This document shows positions 1 to 6,656 of a DNA stretch of 13,239 bases, in pieces. How positions within the stretch are numbered: the stretch's first letter is position 1; each line of letters opens with the position of its first letter. Position numbers and translations under genes: made by a program. The notes beneath the pieces were generated by a model. It was not told where the DNA came from. It saw only the letters and a list, made by a program, of their open reading frames with translations, and made no database searches. Source of the stretch: Candidatus Scatousia excrementipullorum (GTDB lineage: Bacteria; Cyanobacteriota; Vampirovibrionia; Gastranaerophilales; Gastranaerophilaceae); contig JADIND010000035.1 of the NCBI GenBank assembly GCA_017694215.1, positions 1 through 13,239 of the forward strand. Direction: 5' to 3'.

Positions 1-702
1 CAACGTCTCGGACTTGAAATTAAAAAAAGTGAAAAACCGTTTATTACAATAAATCCTGACGATATAGACAACACATCGCTTTGTCAATTTTACTGGGATT
101 TTGACTACTGGCTCTATTTACCGCATCTTACACCGGATGAACTTGTCATCAAAATAGGACTTCACTATTTTACAAGTGAAATTGAAAAATCAAATATTTA
201 TCTTATTGCAATTCTTGTTAAACGATTGAGTGCAACTGCAAAAAATCTTGAAACAGTTGTTGCAAGACTTTCCGAACTTGCAAAGAGAAACAGCCTCTCC
301 GGTTTTAAATTTTTCTCGGAAGAGGATGAAAACGACAGAGGTTTTCTTGAAGGTAAAGTACAGATTATGACCCTGCATAAATCAAAAGGCGATGAATTTG
401 ACTATGTATTCTTACCTGAAATGTCAGAAAAAAATCTTCCGCTGGAATTTGATAAAATTAAACTGAAATCATCGGATTTTATGGAGAATGTCAAATGTCT
501 GAATCCGAATTATAAACAAAAAAATGAATTCGAAATGAAACAGGAAATTGTTGCAGAAAATTTGAGACTTTTATATGTAGCAATTACCAGAGCAAAATTA
601 AAATTATATTTTACGGTATCAAGAAAAGTAAAATCTTTTGAAAAAATCGTTGAGATGGAACCATCCTCAATTTTTGACGTAGTGGAGGTTTGTAATGAAT
701 AA
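1..702 (+). CDS. UvrD/RecB-family (superfamily 1) DNA helicase, C-terminal part
   Basis: The reading frame is open from the first base, so the gene begins upstream of the window and 233 C-terminal codons are present. An internal TTG at 226 is not the start, because coding continues before it. Superfamily 1 helicase motif V is visible as IMTLHKSKGDEFDYVFLP (about residues 122-139 of the fragment), and motif VI as LRLLYVAITRAK (about 188-199), which holds the arginine finger. These belong to the RecA-like 2A/2B region that couples ATP hydrolysis to 3'-5' unwinding. The protein ends about 35 residues after motif VI with no fused nuclease domain. Its stop codon overlaps the start of a separate RecB-type nuclease gene by 8 bases, so the two are very likely translationally coupled and work together in DNA end processing or repair. 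Whether it is closer to AddA, PcrA or another UvrD branch cannot be told from this fragment. Confidence 0.88.
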   Translation, partial: QRLGLEIKKSEKPFITINPDDIDNTSLCQFYWDFDYWLYLPHLTPDELVIKIGLHYFTSEIEKSNIYLIAILVKRLSATAKNLETVVARLSELAKRNSLSGFKFFSEEDENDRGFLEGKVQIMTLHKSKGDEFDYVFLPEMSEKNLPLEFDKIKLKSSDFMENVKCLNPNYKQKNEFEMKQEIVAENLRLLYVAITRAKLKLYFTVSRKVKSFEKIVEMEPSSIFDVVEVCNE

Positions 703-1330
703 CTTTTCACCAAATATGCTGAAAACTTACATAAGTTGTCCGAAAAAGTATTATTTTAAATATATTCAAAATATTTCAATGCCGCAGCCAGCAAGCTTCT
801 TTGAAAAGGGTAAAAAAATCCACGCACTTGCAAACTATTATCTGCGTGGAGCAGATATTTCTAATATGATTAACGAATTGAATGAAGATGAAAAACTTGT
901 TCTGGAAAAATTGTTGAATAACGAATTTTTCAAAAAGAATTACGTGAATTCCGAATATAATCTTTCGTGTAAAATAGGTACTTACTGGGTCAGCGGGCGG
1001 CTGGACGCACTGATGCATGACGGAAATGATTACTTTATACTGGACTACAAAACAGGTGCAATCCCGAAAAACCCCGAAACGGATTTTCAAACAATGGTTT
1101 ATCTGATGTGTGCGGACAAAAAATTAAAAACATATTCTTCACTAAAATTTATCTATATTGACCTGCGTAATAACCGGAATGCAATAACAGAATTGACACA
1201 AGAAAAGAAATTTTTATACGAAAAAACTCTCATTGAAACTTGTAAAAAAATTGCAGAAGAAACCGAATACTCGCAAAAATCCGACTTCTGCCGTTTCTGC
1301 GAGTATTCAAAATTATGCAGTATTTACTAA
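695..1330 (+). CDS. stand-alone PD-(D/E)XK (RecB/AddB/Cas4-type) nuclease with predicted Fe-S cluster
   Basis: This 211-residue protein has the layout of a RecB-family nuclease domain. Motif I is GKKIHAL with its conserved histidine (about residue 43). GRLDAL supplies Asp104, and ILDYKTG supplies Asp117 and Lys119 of the D-(D/E)XK active site. Four cysteines (Cys15 in YISCPKKY, then Cys199, Cys202 and Cys208 in CRFCEYSKLC) have the C...C-x2-C-x5-C spacing that binds a 4Fe-4S cluster in AddB and Cas4. The ATG overlaps the end of the helicase gene, so both come from one transcript. It probably supplies the nuclease activity for that helicase, as a split version of AddA/RecB. Cas4 itself is less likely because no cas genes are nearby. 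The nuclease family call is firm. The biological role is inferred from the pairing. Confidence 0.85.
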   Translation: MNNFSPNMLKTYISCPKKYYFKYIQNISMPQPASFFEKGKKIHALANYYLRGADISNMINELNEDEKLVLEKLLNNEFFKKNYVNSEYNLSCKIGTYWVSGRLDALMHDGNDYFILDYKTGAIPKNPETDFQTMVYLMCADKKLKTYSSLKFIYIDLRNNRNAITELTQEKKFLYEKTLIETCKKIAEETEYSQKSDFCRFCEYSKLCSIY

Positions 1331-1349
1331 AATAAACATATAATAACAA

Positions 1350-1781
1350 CTAATCCAGAATTAATGAGCAGACATTTTTATTATTCATAAGTTCTGCTGC
1401 AACAACCTGCATTGGATCAGACGGATTTGTAATAACAACACCGCCATCAGGGCTTTTATAACTCATATCAGCAATCCCTTTTGAAGCATCAATAATCTTT
1501 TTAATATCACTATCCTGCAAAAGACAACGGGTAGAACTATTGATAATTATTTCACATTTACCATCTTTTTTACCTGATATAATATTTTTAAGCTCAACTC
1601 CATTATCAAGTTTTTTGATTTCTTTATAGGATTTGCATGTTTCAAGGTTTGCAATAAAACCGTCTCCGAAAACTTTATCCTTATCTACAACTACGGTTCG
1701 CTGTTCATTTACAACAATAAATAAAAGCACTAAACAAAATAGTATTCCAAATAAAGCAATAAAAAAGTTCTTTATTTTCAT
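1350..1781 (-). CDS. small membrane-anchored four-cysteine protein, unknown function
   Basis: I do not recognise a named family. The chosen ATG at 1781 is preceded by a strong ribosome binding site (GGAAAGGAGA, about 9 bases upstream) and gives 143 residues. An earlier ATG at 1817 would add 12 residues without a comparable site. Residues about 5-25 form one hydrophobic helix after MKIK, so the protein is probably a signal-anchored exported protein with its C-terminal 115 residues outside the membrane. That part carries cysteines in LETCKSYK, GKCEII, TRCLL and VCSLILD, which could form two disulfides. It lies tail-to-tail with the nuclease gene (19 bases between stops) and downstream of the rplL terminator, so it is probably transcribed separately. 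I recall similar small NLETC-containing anchored proteins from Melainabacteria, but cannot verify that here. Confidence 0.7.
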   Translation of the reverse strand: MKIKNFFIALFGILFCLVLLFIVVNEQRTVVVDKDKVFGDGFIANLETCKSYKEIKKLDNGVELKNIISGKKDGKCEIIINSSTRCLLQDSDIKKIIDASKGIADMSYKSPDGGVVITNPSDPMQVVAAELMNNKNVCSLILD

Positions 1782-1870
1782 TCGCAAAAATCTCCTTTCC
1801 CAACAATGCTTTTTCACACTAAAACATTGAAAATGCCATTAATATGCCAGATTATATCATACATTTCAAC

Positions 1871-1904
1871 AAAAAAATCCTCTGTCTAAATGACAGAGGA
1901 TTTT
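1871..1904 (-). terminator. intrinsic terminator of the rplJ-rplL operon
   Basis: A perfect 13-base-pair stem (1874-1886 with 1892-1904) encloses a 5-base loop. On the minus strand it ends in a run of T (complement of the A run at 1871-1877). It starts 20 bases past the rplL stop codon, the expected place for the end of this highly expressed operon. Confidence 0.88.
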
Positions 1905-1923
1905 CAACTTTGTAAAAAAGCAA

Positions 1924-2301
1924 CTACTTGATTTCAACAGTAGCACCGGCAGCTTCAAGCTGTTTTTTGATAGCTTCTGCATCTTCTTTTTTGATGCCTT
2001 CTTTAATAGGTTTTGGAGCACCGTCAACTAAATCTTTAGCTTCTTTCAAGCCAAGACCGGTGATAGCACGAACTTCTTTCAATACAGCGATTTTGTTAGC
2101 ACCTGCTGCTGCAAGGATTACGCTAACTTCAGTAGCTTCGTCAGCAGCTGCTTCACCTGCTGCTGCAGGTGCTGCTGCTGCAACTGCTACAGGAGCTGCT
2201 GCAGATACGCCGAATTTTTCTTCCATAGCTTTTACTAATTCAGCTGCTTCTAATAAAGTTAATTTTTCGATTGATTCCAAAATTGATTCTACGTTACTCA
2301 T
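1924..2301 (-). CDS. rplL: 50S ribosomal protein L7/L12
   Basis: This 125-residue protein is a normal-length L7/L12. It has an N-terminal dimerisation and L10-binding segment (about residues 1-33), a flexible Ala-rich hinge (about 35-55), and the C-terminal factor-binding domain beginning near EVSVIL. That domain includes the conserved KIAVLKEVRAITGLGLKEAK helix and the terminal AGATVEIK. Several copies bind L10 to form the ribosomal stalk, which recruits elongation factors EF-Tu and EF-G. A strong ribosome binding site (AAAGGAGAA) precedes the ATG. It follows rplJ by 89 bases, and an intrinsic terminator lies just downstream. Nothing is unusual about the protein. Confidence 0.98.
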   Translation of the reverse strand: MSNVESILESIEKLTLLEAAELVKAMEEKFGVSAAAPVAVAAAAPAAAGEAAADEATEVSVILAAAGANKIAVLKEVRAITGLGLKEAKDLVDGAPKPIKEGIKKEDAEAIKKQLEAAGATVEIK

Positions 2302-2390
2302 TAATTTTCTCCTTTTATAGTTTTTTATTTTGTACTTAATTAATATTGATGACCTCTTTTTAGCAAATCATCATCCGCAGTAAGCAAAAA

Positions 2391-2921
2391 CTAAGCTGCG
2401 GCTTTTTCTTTCTGATCTCTGACAGCTGCAACAGCACGTGTAAGAGATGCCATAACTGCGTTGACAGATCCAACGATACCTGAAGCAGGGGAATTGATAG
2501 AGCCGAGCATTTTTGCATAAAGTTCTTCTTTTGAAGGAAGATTTGCAAGAGCTTTAGCTTCATCAGCCGACAATAAATTGCCTTCCAAAACTGCACCGAG
2601 GATTTCACCTTTTTTAGTGTCTTTAATAAATTTAGATACAACTTTTGCAGGGCTGACCTGATCGTCAAAACCAAATGCAACTGCTATAGGTCCTTTGCAA
2701 AGCTCTGCGATAGCTTCATAAGCTGTACCTTTGGAAGCGATTTTAGCGAGTGTGTTTTTGGTAACCATATAGTCGCCGCCTTCTTTCTGGAGGTTACGTC
2801 TAAGGTTTGTAATTTCTTCTACGGTATAGCCTTTGTATTCAGTAATCAGTGCTACCTGAGCTTTTTCAAAGTTATTTTTCATTGCATCTATTTTTTCTTG
2901 TTTAAATGCTTTTGTTGACAT
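2391..2921 (-). CDS. rplJ: 50S ribosomal protein L10
   Basis: This 176-residue protein matches L10. The N-terminal rRNA-binding globular domain includes ALITEYKGYTVEEITNLRR and the MVTKNTLAKIA segment. The C-terminal helix that binds L7/L12 dimers follows, ending in an Ala/Lys-rich tail. L10 anchors the stalk to the L11-binding region of 23S rRNA. In many bacteria L10, or its complex with L7/L12, also represses its own mRNA by binding the leader. The ribosome binding site is AAAGGAG, about 6 bases before the ATG. The rplK and rplA genes, which often sit upstream, are absent. A separate promoter and an L10-leader-like 5' UTR stand there instead, so rplJ-rplL is a two-gene unit. Confidence 0.98.
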   Translation of the reverse strand: MSTKAFKQEKIDAMKNNFEKAQVALITEYKGYTVEEITNLRRNLQKEGGDYMVTKNTLAKIASKGTAYEAIAELCKGPIAVAFGFDDQVSPAKVVSKFIKDTKKGEILGAVLEGNLLSADEAKALANLPSKEELYAKMLGSINSPASGIVGSVNAVMASLTRAVAAVRDQKEKAAA

Positions 2922-2962
2922 TTTTGCTCCTTTGATTGTAACTTTTTATCGACCTTTTATAT

Positions 2963-3001
2963 TTCCAAATACCAAAAATTTTGCAATTCTAATATTTGGA
3001 A
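2963..3001 (-). promoter_or_regulatory. conserved-looking stem-loop in the distal rplJ leader
   Basis: TTCCAAATA at 2963-2971 and TATTTGGAA at 2993-3001 form a perfect 9-base-pair stem with a 21-base loop, about 40 bases before the rplJ start. It lies between the L10-leader-like element and the ribosome binding site, so it could transmit L10 binding to translation or transcription. There is no T run after it, so it is not a clear terminator. Confidence 0.4.
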
Positions 3002-3059
3002 CCGCAAAATTACACGAAACATATAAGCCTGATAAGCTATATTATATTTGACCTGTGTA

Positions 3060-3205
3060 ACCTCGATTAGCTGCCTTTTGACATTTAACCGGACGGCATT
3101 GCAAAAACTTTATGTCTTTTAAAATAAGACTTGCAAAACTGCTTTATGCATTCTTGCCTGTATAAATCTTATTTCTGCCTGACCCCGGACTAATTGTCTG
3201 CGGTT
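3060..3205 (-). ncRNA. L10 leader-like autoregulatory 5' UTR of rplJ-rplL
   Basis: The long rplJ leader has the hallmark of ribosomal L10 leaders. A CCGCAGACAATTAG segment (minus strand, about 3203-3190) can pair through ATTAG with CTAAT in CTAATCGAGGT (3070-3060). This leaves the AGACA and CGAGGT strands beside the stem as in the L10-binding kink-turn region. The intervening 120 bases hold further stems. L10 binding here is known to repress stalk-protein synthesis in other bacteria. The assignment rests on this pairing, its position and the missing upstream genes. A covariance-model search (Rfam L10_leader) would settle it. Confidence 0.65.
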
Positions 3206-3215
3206 TACAAAATAT

Positions 3216-3243
3216 ATTTTATCAGAAAAATATTAAAAATCAA
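3216..3243 (-). promoter_or_regulatory. predicted sigma-70 promoter for rplJ-rplL
   Basis: A -35-like TTGATT (3243-3238), a 16-base spacer and a -10-like TAAAAT (3221-3216) stand immediately before the L10-leader-like RNA. Transcription would start near 3209, just ahead of the CCGCAGAC leader element. The position directly after the stop codon of the preceding gene fits an independent stalk operon. Confidence 0.6.
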
Positions 3244-3251
3244 TAAAAAAC

Positions 3252-4175
3252 TTAATCTTTCTTAACCAATGACCAGACATTTTCATCTTCTGTCATATCA
3301 TAAGTACCTTTTAGGTATGCAACAAACTTCGGAGTTTTTACATACTGATATCTGTTGCAGAAATTTCCGTAGCAGAGAATTTCATCAGGCATATTAAGCT
3401 GCAGCAGTGTTTTAACATCTTCATAAATATCTTTAACTTTTACTCTGTCCGGATAAACATCGATTGCAATATTAGTTGAAATCGAAAGTTTTCTTGGTTT
3501 CAACTGGGCTTTCAAACGGTTAATCGAATCATTCAGCGTAGACAATAATGTATCAACATTATCAAAATTCTTTGATGTAATGATAAGAGTTCTGCCATCT
3601 TTGGAGAACTGACAGCCAGGAATATTTTTCAACAGGTTAAACAGTGCAACAATAACGATTTCTTCCTGTTTTTTGTCAATATGTTTTACGTCATTGTGAG
3701 TTTGATATACATCCCTGAGGAGTGTTTTCAGCGTCACATGAACAAGAACAACAATATTGTTATAGTCCATAATTTGTTTTTTGGCGTCTGCCTGAAGTTC
3801 TTTGTTGAAACGAGCCTGTTCTTCTTCCCTTTTTTCAATAATCTTTTTATCCAGTGTTCTGATTTGATATTTTGTAAAAGTTTTTATTTGAGATACTACA
3901 TACAAAAGAATACCGAGAATTGCTATAAATATGAATAATGAACCGTCAAGACCTGATTGTCCTTTTGCAAGTTCCTCCTCAAAATGAGCAATCATAGCAT
4001 CTTTTATAACTTTGATTACAGGATCCATAAAACTGAGAAATTCGTTTCCGATAAGCTCAAGAAACCAGTACAAAGAAACAATGAATATAATAAATATGGC
4101 AACTATTTGAATTACCACCAGCAACTGCTCAAGCAATTTGTATAATTGTCTTTGTTTTTCCAACAATTTAACCAT
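3252..4175 (-). CDS. two-helix membrane protein with coiled coil and unassigned cytoplasmic domain
   Basis: I do not recognise a named family. The 307 residues contain two hydrophobic membrane segments (about 18-40 and 78-97), then a charged probable coiled coil (about 105-140, rich in K, E, Q and R). A mixed alpha/beta domain (about 140-307) ends in a Cys/Tyr-rich stretch (CYGNFCNRYQYVKTPKFVAY). The C-terminal domain, with LIITSKNFDNVDTLLSTLND and LSISTNIAIDVYPD, faintly suggests a nucleotide-cyclase-like fold. No convincing metal-binding or catalytic motif is visible, so this is speculation. The ATG has AGGA about 8 bases upstream and begins 15 bases after the panC stop, so it is the last gene of the pxpA-yvcK-pan cluster. 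The next unit, rplJ-rplL, has its own promoter. Function is unknown. Confidence 0.8.
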   Translation of the reverse strand: MVKLLEKQRQLYKLLEQLLVVIQIVAIFIIFIVSLYWFLELIGNEFLSFMDPVIKVIKDAMIAHFEEELAKGQSGLDGSLFIFIAILGILLYVVSQIKTFTKYQIRTLDKKIIEKREEEQARFNKELQADAKKQIMDYNNIVVLVHVTLKTLLRDVYQTHNDVKHIDKKQEEIVIVALFNLLKNIPGCQFSKDGRTLIITSKNFDNVDTLLSTLNDSINRLKAQLKPRKLSISTNIAIDVYPDRVKVKDIYEDVKTLLQLNMPDEILCYGNFCNRYQYVKTPKFVAYLKGTYDMTEDENVWSLVKKD

Positions 4176-4190
4176 CGAAATTCCTCATAT

Positions 4191-5042
4191 TTATAATTCT
4201 ATATTGTCAATTAAACGGACATCTTCTACTCTCAAAGCTATAAAAACTATTGTATCGGAATCAGCGTTTTCTTTTTCTTCAAGGTTGTTTTTATCCCTGA
4301 ATTCCAGATATTCAAGTGAATGATTTTCATTCAAAAATGAATATGCTGTTTCCTTTAAAGAATTTATATCTTTTATTCCTTTATTATAGCATGTTTTTAT
4401 ATTATTCAAAATTTTACTTAAGACAAGTGCTTCCTTTTTGCCGTTTTCCGATAAATACTTGTTGCGGGAACTCAGTGCAAGTCCGCTGTTTTCCCTGACA
4501 ATCGGGCATGGAATTATCTCAACGGGAATATTCAAATCCTTAACCATTTTTTTAAGAATTATTAACTGCTGCCTGTCTTTTTCTCCAAAAAATGCGAAAT
4601 CCGGCTGAACAATATTAAATAATTTATTCACAACGGTGCAAACACCGTCAAAATGCCCTACACGGGATTTCCCGCATAATTTATCCGTATAAAAAAACGG
4701 AGGAATAACATATGTTAAAAAGTCATTGCTGAGCATTTGTGCATCCGGATACATTTCTGCAGGCGACGGTGCAAAAACTATATCAGCCCCTATTGAGTCA
4801 CACAGTTTTGTATCTTCATCAAGGGTTCTCGGATACTTGTCCAAATCTTCACCGGGACAAAACTGTATAGGATTTACAAATACTGATACAACTGTCTTAT
4901 CGCATTTTGCAACACTTTTTTCAATAAGGCTCTTGTGCCCGTCGTGCAATGCACCCATTGTAGGAACAAGTCCTACGCTTAATCCCTGCTTTTTCCAACT
5001 CTTGACCTGCTCTCTAACCTCAGCTATTGTATGTAATAACAT
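4191..5042 (-). CDS. panC: pantothenate synthetase (pantoate-beta-alanine ligase)
   Basis: This cytoplasmic enzyme joins D-pantoate to beta-alanine using ATP, through a pantoyl-adenylate, in the last step of pantothenate (vitamin B5, coenzyme A precursor) synthesis. The 283-residue length is usual. The ATP-binding HIGH-type motif is PTMGALHDGH (residues 27-36). Further signatures are VNPIQF (56-61), FFGEKDRQQL (151-160) and the KMSKS-like LSSRNKYLS (190-198). The TPR membrane protein gene separates it from panB, and it has a possible promoter of its own at 5070-5078. Its ribosome binding site (GGAG) sits unusually close to the ATG. The aspartate decarboxylase gene panD is not in the window. 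Confidence 0.97.
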   Translation of the reverse strand: MLLHTIAEVREQVKSWKKQGLSVGLVPTMGALHDGHKSLIEKSVAKCDKTVVSVFVNPIQFCPGEDLDKYPRTLDEDTKLCDSIGADIVFAPSPAEMYPDAQMLSNDFLTYVIPPFFYTDKLCGKSRVGHFDGVCTVVNKLFNIVQPDFAFFGEKDRQQLIILKKMVKDLNIPVEIIPCPIVRENSGLALSSRNKYLSENGKKEALVLSKILNNIKTCYNKGIKDINSLKETAYSFLNENHSLEYLEFRDKNNLEEKENADSDTIVFIALRVEDVRLIDNIEL

Positions 5043-5069
5043 TCTCTCTCCACACTTTCTTTTGTAAAA

Positions 5070-5078
5070 ATTATACCA
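5070..5078 (-). promoter_or_regulatory. possible extended -10 promoter for panC
   Basis: The 47-base gap between the TPR gene and panC contains TGGTATAAT on the minus strand, a perfect extended -10 element. No good -35 hexamer is present. Transcription would start about 20 bases before the panC ATG. It may give panC and the gene after it expression separate from the upstream operon. Confidence 0.45.
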
Positions 5079-5089
5079 TACAAATAAAA

Positions 5090-5833
5090 TTAAAAGTTAT
5101 ATTTTATCATTTTTTCAGCATATAAATTTTCAAAATAGTTATCTTCGTAAATGATTTTTTTAATTCTTTCAGCATTTTTACACATTTTGTAAGCCTTATC
5201 AAAATCTTCTGCAGCTTCTGTTTTTTGACCTGATTTTTTATAAATAAATCCTCTTGTAGCATAATCCATACAATTTAAATTTTGAGGATTTTTAAATTTC
5301 AGATTTATTGTTTCCAGTGCTTTTTTATAATCTTTATTAAGTATATAATTTACGGAAACTGCCTGACACATACCGACAGCAGCACATACTTCAATACCTT
5401 TTACATGGTCACCTTTAATTGTATAAAGAGCACATAAAGGAAACAAACTATCTAAAAATTTTGATTTTTCATACGCAAAAATAGCTTTTTTACCCTCAAA
5501 ATTTGCATAGTAATAACCTCCTAAGTTATTATACATATAGCTTCTAACAGAAGGTAAAATCGAAGTTTTTACAGCCAATTTATGAAATAATTCTATATTT
5601 TTGGCATTTCGGGTATTAAAAGCAAAACTTAAAAACCACCATGGTGCAGCCAGTATCATACAGACAAGACAAATTAGAATTACAGCCGACTTAATCTGTT
5701 TTTGAACAACTTCTCGTTTTTTTATTAAATCTATTATACATACGACACTTATATATAAAAACAGTACAAATGATATTATAGAAACTATATACGTAAATAA
5801 AAGGAAATTTAATCCGTATTTATCATATAGCAT
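5090..5833 (-). CDS. two-helix membrane protein with TPR-like repeats, unknown function
   Basis: The 247 residues begin with two hydrophobic helices (about 10-36 and 48-70), with KKR between them suggesting a cytoplasmic loop. About 170 residues of alternating helices follow that resemble tetratricopeptide repeats. Examples are NNLGGYYYANFEGKKAIFAYEKSK (about residues 102-125) and the typical TPR pattern ATRGFIYKKSGQKTEAAEDFDKAYK in the last quarter. TPRs bind other proteins, so it is probably a membrane-tethered scaffold. With both membrane helices at the front, the repeat domain lies on the same side as the N-terminus. A good ribosome binding site (GGGGGA) precedes the ATG. It lies 20 bases after panB and 47 before panC, splitting two genes of one pathway. 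No link with pantothenate synthesis is known to me. Confidence 0.75.
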   Translation of the reverse strand: MLYDKYGLNFLLFTYIVSIISFVLFLYISVVCIIDLIKKREVVQKQIKSAVILICLVCMILAAPWWFLSFAFNTRNAKNIELFHKLAVKTSILPSVRSYMYNNLGGYYYANFEGKKAIFAYEKSKFLDSLFPLCALYTIKGDHVKGIEVCAAVGMCQAVSVNYILNKDYKKALETINLKFKNPQNLNCMDYATRGFIYKKSGQKTEAAEDFDKAYKMCKNAERIKKIIYEDNYFENLYAEKMIKYNF

Positions 5834-5853
5834 AAAATCCCCCTTTTAATACA

Positions 5854-6654
5854 TTAAAAAACTTCATCGTCCGAAGGAAATCTGCCAGATTTTACATCAT
5901 CGTTATATTTTTTTGCACACTCAAGAATAAGCGATTTCATATCACAGTATTTTCTTGCAAATTTTGGCTTGAAGTCGGAAAATTTGCCAAATACATCATC
6001 GCAGACAAGAACCTGTGCATCGCAATATCTTCCGGCTCCGCATGAAATCGTAGGCACAGTCAGATTTTCCGTAATATGTTTTGCTCCGGATTCAGGAACC
6101 ATTTCCAGAACTATTGAAAATACACCGGCTTTTTCCAGAGCTTTTGCCTGATTTAAAATTTCTTCAACAGCTTCAGGCGTCTTGCCTTGAATTTTGTAGC
6201 CGCCAAGGGTATTTAGAAATTGCGGCGTAAACCCTAAATGTCCCATAACAGGAATTCCGGATTGTGTTAACCTTTTTATTACATCCAGAATATAATCGCT
6301 GTACCCCTCAATTTTTACAGCATTTGCACCGTTTTTAATCATCAAACCGCAATTATTCACAGCAGATGCAATATCTGTATGATAGCTTAAAAACGGCATA
6401 TCTGTAACAACCATTGCATGAGAAACTCCTCTTGCCACAGCCTTTGTAAATATCAGCATCTCCTCCATACCAACACAATGTGTCGTTTCATAGCCGAGAG
6501 CCGTCATAGCAAGACTGTCACCGATAAGCACAGCATCAATACCGGCTTCATCAATATATTTTGCGGTTGAATAATCATAAGCGGTAAGAACCGAAAATTT
6601 TTCACCGGATTCTTTATATTTTTTTATAGTATTGACTGTTATTTTTTTTGTCAT
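5854..6654 (-). CDS. panB: 3-methyl-2-oxobutanoate hydroxymethyltransferase (ketopantoate synthesis)
   Basis: PanB transfers a hydroxymethyl group from 5,10-methylene-tetrahydrofolate to 2-oxoisovalerate, giving ketopantoate, the first committed step of pantothenate synthesis. The 266-residue length is normal. Family signatures are LIGDSLAM with metal-binding Asp46, VTDMPFLSYHTD with Asp85, NAVKIEG with Lys114, MGHLGFTPQ (137-145) and LEMVPES with the catalytic-region Glu184. Only 2 bases separate its ATG from the stop of yvcK, so the two are co-transcribed and probably translationally coupled. The TPR gene follows 20 bases later. Ketopantoate reductase (panE), needed between PanB and PanC, is not in the window. 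Confidence 0.97.
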   Translation of the reverse strand: MTKKITVNTIKKYKESGEKFSVLTAYDYSTAKYIDEAGIDAVLIGDSLAMTALGYETTHCVGMEEMLIFTKAVARGVSHAMVVTDMPFLSYHTDIASAVNNCGLMIKNGANAVKIEGYSDYILDVIKRLTQSGIPVMGHLGFTPQFLNTLGGYKIQGKTPEAVEEILNQAKALEKAGVFSIVLEMVPESGAKHITENLTVPTISCGAGRYCDAQVLVCDDVFGKFSDFKPKFARKYCDMKSLILECAKKYNDDVKSGRFPSDDEVF

Positions 6655-6656
6655 AA

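Noticed and set aside
695..1330. Nuclease considered as a CRISPR Cas4
   Set aside because: No CRISPR repeats and no other cas genes are in the window, and the overlapping helicase gene points to a RecB/AddB-type repair pair.
1928..2320. 130-codon open frame opposite rplL
   Set aside because: It is the antisense shadow of the Ala-rich rplL gene, whose codon pattern leaves the opposite strand open.
2360..2680. 106-codon minus-strand frame overlapping rplJ
   Set aside because: Out-of-frame shadow of rplJ; the L10 protein in the other frame is certain.
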